Part shown: one piece after another, positions 60,233 through 64,000 of the stretch | Position numbering within the stretch: the stretch's first letter is position 1 | How the letters are laid out: every line of letters begins with the position of its first letter | NCBI GenBank assembly: GCA_902702965.1 | Contig: CACRXP010000148.1 | Coordinates: 1,034,786 to 1,098,785 of the forward strand | Origin: Spirometra erinaceieuropaei | Lineage: Eukaryota; Platyhelminthes; Cestoda; Diphyllobothriidea; Diphyllobothriidae | DNA length: 64,000 nucleotides | Direction: 5' to 3' | Notes under the pieces: model-generated | Database searches by the model: none | What the model saw: the letters and a program-made list of their open reading frames with translations, nothing else | Told to the model about the DNA's origin: nothing | Position numbers and translations under genes: made by a program

Positions 60233-61290
60233 TGTGGATGATTAACACTCAGCATTGCCCCCAGTTTACAATCCACCCTCACAAGCAAACTTTGCGGTAG
60301 ACCGTTAGCCAACGACGCAAAATGAGACCCATTCCAAATAATCCAAGATAGGTTCACGGGTCTTACGGGACAGGTGGAAGGAGGGGTTATGCGGGCGGGG
60401 CAAATGGATGAGAAGGTGGACAGGCGGAAAGGACTTTTTGTGATGACTGCTGTAAAAAAACGTGAATAAACCAAAATAGTTCCTTTAATGACCTTGAGAT
60501 TGGAACAGGAAATTAAAATAGGAGGATATTTAACAACGTAGCTCCAAAATAATCCAAATACAATACCTGCACAGTAATGACGCTAAGATCAGAGATCAGG
60601 GCATTTAAGTAGCCAATCACGTCGTCCTTATAATTAATGCTCGAGGAAGGGGTATACTTAGGTTTCGAAAAAGTTTCTAATTATGAAATTTTTCAAGACC
60701 ATTCATACAGCATAGTACCTGTCTGTTTACCACTGCTCCTCATGAAATGTACGACATGGTCCGCATCCATTGCAAAATTTTATGGATCCTATATAGAATT
60801 TTTTTAAAGACAAATAAGAACATGTGATTTTCTTTACGAGGAACACATGCACCCTGTAGACTGAAATCGCTAAGCGCTAATGCAACGGCTGATCAGGCTA
60901 AAAATTGTTCGGGAATTAGAAAACTTTTTAAAAACCTAATTATACTCTTTTTTCAAGTATAAAATATAAAGACGATGTGATCCTCTATCAAACGACTGAA
61001 TGAAGGCACATTTTTGTTCGGGGATTCTGCAATATATATTTGAATTTCTAAGACCATCGAGAATTATCAAAAACTGCATGCTAATTAAGTAGTCATTCTT
61101 AACCGAGTATAGTTTTTACAGAAGATTAAAATGTAAAGCATTCAAAAGCTGACATCCTGCCAAGACCGAAATAAATTAGGACTACGTCCCATGATAATGA
61201 ATGTTTTGACCCCAATTAAGCAAACCTTCCTAATCGAAAACACATTTCAGAATTGCAGCCAACATTTCATGAGATCGTTCATTCACTGTA

Positions 61291-61530
61291 CTGACGAATG
61301 GGAGGCTTACGGTGCCTTATCAGCAGAAGGATACGAGCACTACATGGTCAACCACTCCAGAAATTTTAAGGCTCATGTAACAGGCCGCCACACAGACGCC
61401 ACCGAGGCGTATTGAAGCCGGCTAGGGAGGAAACTGCGGGAAAGTGAGCCGGTCTCCTGTAAGGTCTCTCTGGGCTCATCTAGACGAAGCCCAGTACAGA
61501 ATATGCTTCCGTCTCCACCAAAAGGTCCCT
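61291..61530 (+). pseudogene. Merlin transposase fragment, copy B2
   Basis: Reads TDEWEAYGALSAEGYEHYMV, NHSRNFKAHVTGRHTDATEA Y, a TGA stop in place of the family Trp, then SRLGRKLRESEPV. This is the cleanest copy of the D-E half of the core. It is preceded by a MITE right end (to 61288) and TA. The N-terminal half with the first catalytic Asp is absent in all three copies. Confidence 0.75.
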
Positions 61531-61609
61531 TAAACGGATTTTTTGTGTTTTTTTAAACTTGCGTTAATATCGCTTTTCTGTACGCGCAGTGATAGTGACT
61601 GCGATGGTT

Positions 61610-62270
61610 GTGGCAGGGAAAAAGCTGTCGCTGAAAGGCAAACTGAACTCCAGGGGCCTGAGGGAAGAAAATCCCTGGTATGGCTGGCACTTATCGAAGG
61701 TTGAACTTAAGCTAAAGGGGTTCGAGGAAAGGAAATCTCTAGTACTTGCCGTTTACTAAAGATTTCCGTGTGAACGTGCAGTGATTCAACGGATGGCATC
61801 CATGTCTTACCCGCTAAAGGCAACGCTGTTGAACATGTGGCCGCTTTGACTGCGAATTATTGAAAGGATGGAGGGGAGAAAGCTGCTGGCATGGATGGCA
61901 ATCCTTCGAAAAGTAAACTGAACCCACAAGAGGCGGGAGGGTAATCTCTAGTTATTGCCGTTTACGAATGATTTTCGCCTGTGGGTACAGTGACTCAAAG
62001 GATGATATTGATGTCGTAGTCGCTAAAGGCAATGCGGTCAAGCATGTGGCTGGTAATGACGGCAACTTATCGAAAGGTAAACCGAACCCAAGGGTACAGA
62101 GGAAACAAAACCACTGATATGGATGACAGCGTATCGAAAAACACTGCTATTCTAAAGGAGTCGGTGGAAGAAAAATCCGTAGTAATCGACTTCACGAAAG
62201 CTTTCCGTGTGGAGGTGCAGTCACCAAACAGATGGCATATCTGTTATAGCTGGAAAAGTGACGCTACTGT
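61610..62270. repeat. Satellite-like tandem array, copy B
   Basis: About three units, matching 38130-38940; ttccgtgtg-type blocks fall near 61763, 61975 and 62203. The unit at 38220-38390 in copy A is missing here. The 127-codon frame at 62032-62415 is a by-product. Confidence 0.6.
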
Positions 62271-62649
62271 TTTCGAATTCAGTAGGCAGCAGTATGTAAT
62301 ACGCAGTCCTCAGTCTAATACTGCGCCCTTACCAAGCGTTCAATATTTACCTTCCTCTGGCAAAGCCAGATACTCAAAATTCCATGCCAGAAGAGCACTG
62401 GGATCCTCATTCTGAATAGGGTCCCGGAGGACAATCTTTCCAGAAAGGCAACAGTCATTGTTTTTCAGCTGCGCCGAGGTTCAAACGGCAGCAGACTCAG
62501 CACTGCTCCTCTCGTCACTTTTCCGCTTGCTGAGTTGGTCATGATTGGGTCGTGAACAGAGACCTGGTGACAACAGCCAATTGACGAAAGCCAAGTCCTT
62601 CCTTGGCTTTCAGACGGTCTTTTCGAAAGTACTCGGTTGACACATGCGT

Positions 62650-63142
62650 TCACCGTACGACTAAGGAGACGGAAAAAAATTGTTTCGGGGACGCGGGGAC
62701 TCGCGCTTTAACTTACCACGCCTGACGTCAACGCCCGAGGCTGCATAGGCCTCAGTCAAATCTGCAAGAGCGCGTGCGAGGTGAGATGTCTGAAGTGAGC
62801 TAGTAAAATCTCGGAACAGAACATTTCCTCTATGACTTCCTGTTCTACCTGTATGCAACTAATTTCTGCCTTCGTCAGTTACCCCTTGTTTAAATCTGCT
62901 ATATCGAAATCAGTGAATATATTTCTGCAGATAGTGTGCCGAGGCGCAAGACCATCTTGCCCTTCCCTGCCTGTTCCTCATTCTTGAATTTACTGGTTGT
63001 TTGATTGAATGGAATGAACAAAACACGACGTGACGCGCTTGGCATGTGTTGGATTGTCAGGTCGTTTGACATCTGATTGTTAATTCTTTCGTAACGCTGG
63101 TCTTATCCTGATATCCATAGTCTGTCTTTAGCGCTCGCGACA
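62650..63142 (+). mobile_element. Probable 5' LTR and leader of gypsy-type element (left border not found)
   Basis: Lies directly upstream of gag. A likely LTR end is gcgctcgcgaca at 63131-63142, followed after one base by tggtgacc (63144-63151), the form of a tRNA primer-binding site. No matching right LTR is in the window, so the left end cannot be fixed. Unrelated to the solo LTR at 58.3 kb by eye. Confidence 0.4.
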
Positions 63143-63232
63143 GTGGTGACCTTTTGACCTTCGCTCTTATACCTTTAATTTGTTGAGTTTCTATTTGTCT
63201 ACAGTCCGACTGCTTTCTTTCTTTCTACCATC

Positions 63233-64000
63233 ATGATCTCTAGGAATTCCAACAATGCCACTACTTCACTCAGTGGACTACTTTCGTCTCTCCCATACCT
63301 TTGGCAACATGCGCCAGAGCTTTATTTTTTCCGTATCGAGGCGACATTTCACTCCGTCAAGATAACACGCGAAACAGACAAATATTATAAGTTGGTCGAG
63401 GTCCTTCATCCTACCATTCTTTCCCAAGTGCAGACGTTTCTGAGGGATCCCTCGACTGATGCTCCCTACACCAAGTTAAATGCTGAACTCCTTCGCCTGA
63501 CATCAGTCTCCGATCGGCAGCGTTATCACGCAGTGGTAAAAGAAGAGGCTTTAGGTGATCGCAAGCCGTCGGAACTCTTGCGTCGTATGCGTTCTCTCGT
63601 TGGAAACATGGCCATCCACGACAACTTCTTCAAAGAGATTTTCTTAAAACGTCGGCCGACGTCGGTACAAACAATCTTGGCCTCTGGCTCAGACGACCTA
63701 GACATATCAAAGCTAGAGAAGATGGCCGACCGTATGACGGAGGTTGAGTGTTTGTCATCTCCGACGATTACTCAGGTTTCCCAGCCTCTCACCGTGTCCA
63801 CCTGTGACCTGGCTGAACTTAAGACACAGATTGCGCAGTTGTCAGCGACTGTTGCCGCTTTGCAGCTGCGCCGATTCCCCGGTCCCTCTCGACGTTCCTT
63901 CGGCCGTGACCGTCGTCGTTCCCGCTCTCGCCCCAGGACCACAAATCTATGCTGGTATCATGTCAACTATGGCGATAAGGCTTGGCGCTGTGTCCCACCC
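63233..64000 (+). CDS. gag: Gag protein of a gypsy-type LTR retrotransposon, cut by the window end
   Basis: An uninterrupted frame of 256 codons from ATG at 63233 to the last base, with no stop. The start fits: it is the first ATG after the primer-binding site and opens the whole frame. The N-terminal 150 residues are a capsid-like helical region (LWQHAPELYFFRIEATFHS, DKYYKLVEVLHP, LRRMRSLVGNMA, FFKEIFLKRRP.SVQTIL). A leucine-rich stretch follows, then an Arg/Ser-rich basic segment (GRDRRRSRSRPR), and the start of a zinc knuckle (CWYHVNYGDKAWRC, from 63950). This protein packages the element's RNA. The intact frame suggests a young copy. Protease and polymerase should follow beyond the window. 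Confidence 0.88.
   Translation, partial: MISRNSNNATTSLSGLLSSLPYLWQHAPELYFFRIEATFHSVKITRETDKYYKLVEVLHPTILSQVQTFLRDPSTDAPYTKLNAELLRLTSVSDRQRYHAVVKEEALGDRKPSELLRRMRSLVGNMAIHDNFFKEIFLKRRPTSVQTILASGSDDLDISKLEKMADRMTEVECLSSPTITQVSQPLTVSTCDLAELKTQIAQLSATVAALQLRRFPGPSRRSFGRDRRRSRSRPRTTNLCWYHVNYGDKAWRCVPP

Larger units (their letters stand above)
57885..62600. repeat. Segmental duplication, copy B (expanded)
   Basis: Counterpart of copy A (36815-39370), same order and orientation. It is longer because of a solo LTR (58349-58850) and an internal tandem duplication (units 59062-60232 and 60233-61400). Its satellite-like array (61610-62270) has one unit fewer than copy A. Confidence 0.8.

Overview
The window looks like repeat-rich nuclear DNA of a parasitic flatworm, most likely a tapeworm and possibly a diphyllobothriid. 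This is inferred from three things: sparse exons with introns of 2-6 kb, AT-rich intergenic sequence, and a mix of Penelope-like, gypsy-type, zinc-finger-tailed LINE, Merlin and mariner-type MITE sequences. There is no bacterial operon, CRISPR array or rRNA gene. Nearly all short ORFs are chance frames in introns or repeats.

3.5-20.2 kb (+): the 3' half of a vesicular glutamate transporter gene (SLC17/VGLUT). Five exons with matching splice phases end in a stop at 20236-20238. The upstream exons were not found and probably lie left of the window. The introns are filled with MITEs, Penelope fragments, tRNA-type SINE pieces and tandem duplications.

20.2-41 kb: mostly non-coding. It holds copies of a mariner-type MITE family, SINEs, one three-exon candidate small gene on the minus strand (32917-33505), and copy A (36.8-39.4 kb) of a segmental duplication.

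41.3-44.3 kb (+): a candidate gene of unknown function. It encodes a conserved N-terminal stretch, a CxxC pair and a long proline-rich region. Broken duplicates of its 5' part lie at 53.8-54.7 kb (direct) and 54.9-55.2 kb (inverted).

48.2-52.7 kb: broken 3' ends of a LINE with C2H2-like fingers in both orientations, around a 729-base run of N. 55.3-57.7 kb: a MITE and an inverted, broken Penelope-like element. 57.7-62.6 kb: copy B of the segmental duplication, with an internal 1.17 kb tandem duplication, Merlin transposase fragments, a satellite-like array and a solo LTR with a 4-bp target duplication. The window ends inside the gag gene of a gypsy-type LTR retrotransposon (63233 onward).

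The only well-recognised host gene is the transporter. The most novel items are the two unknown candidate genes and the nested history of the MITE and Merlin copies. Repeat boundaries were read by eye and are approximate unless a target-site duplication fixes them.
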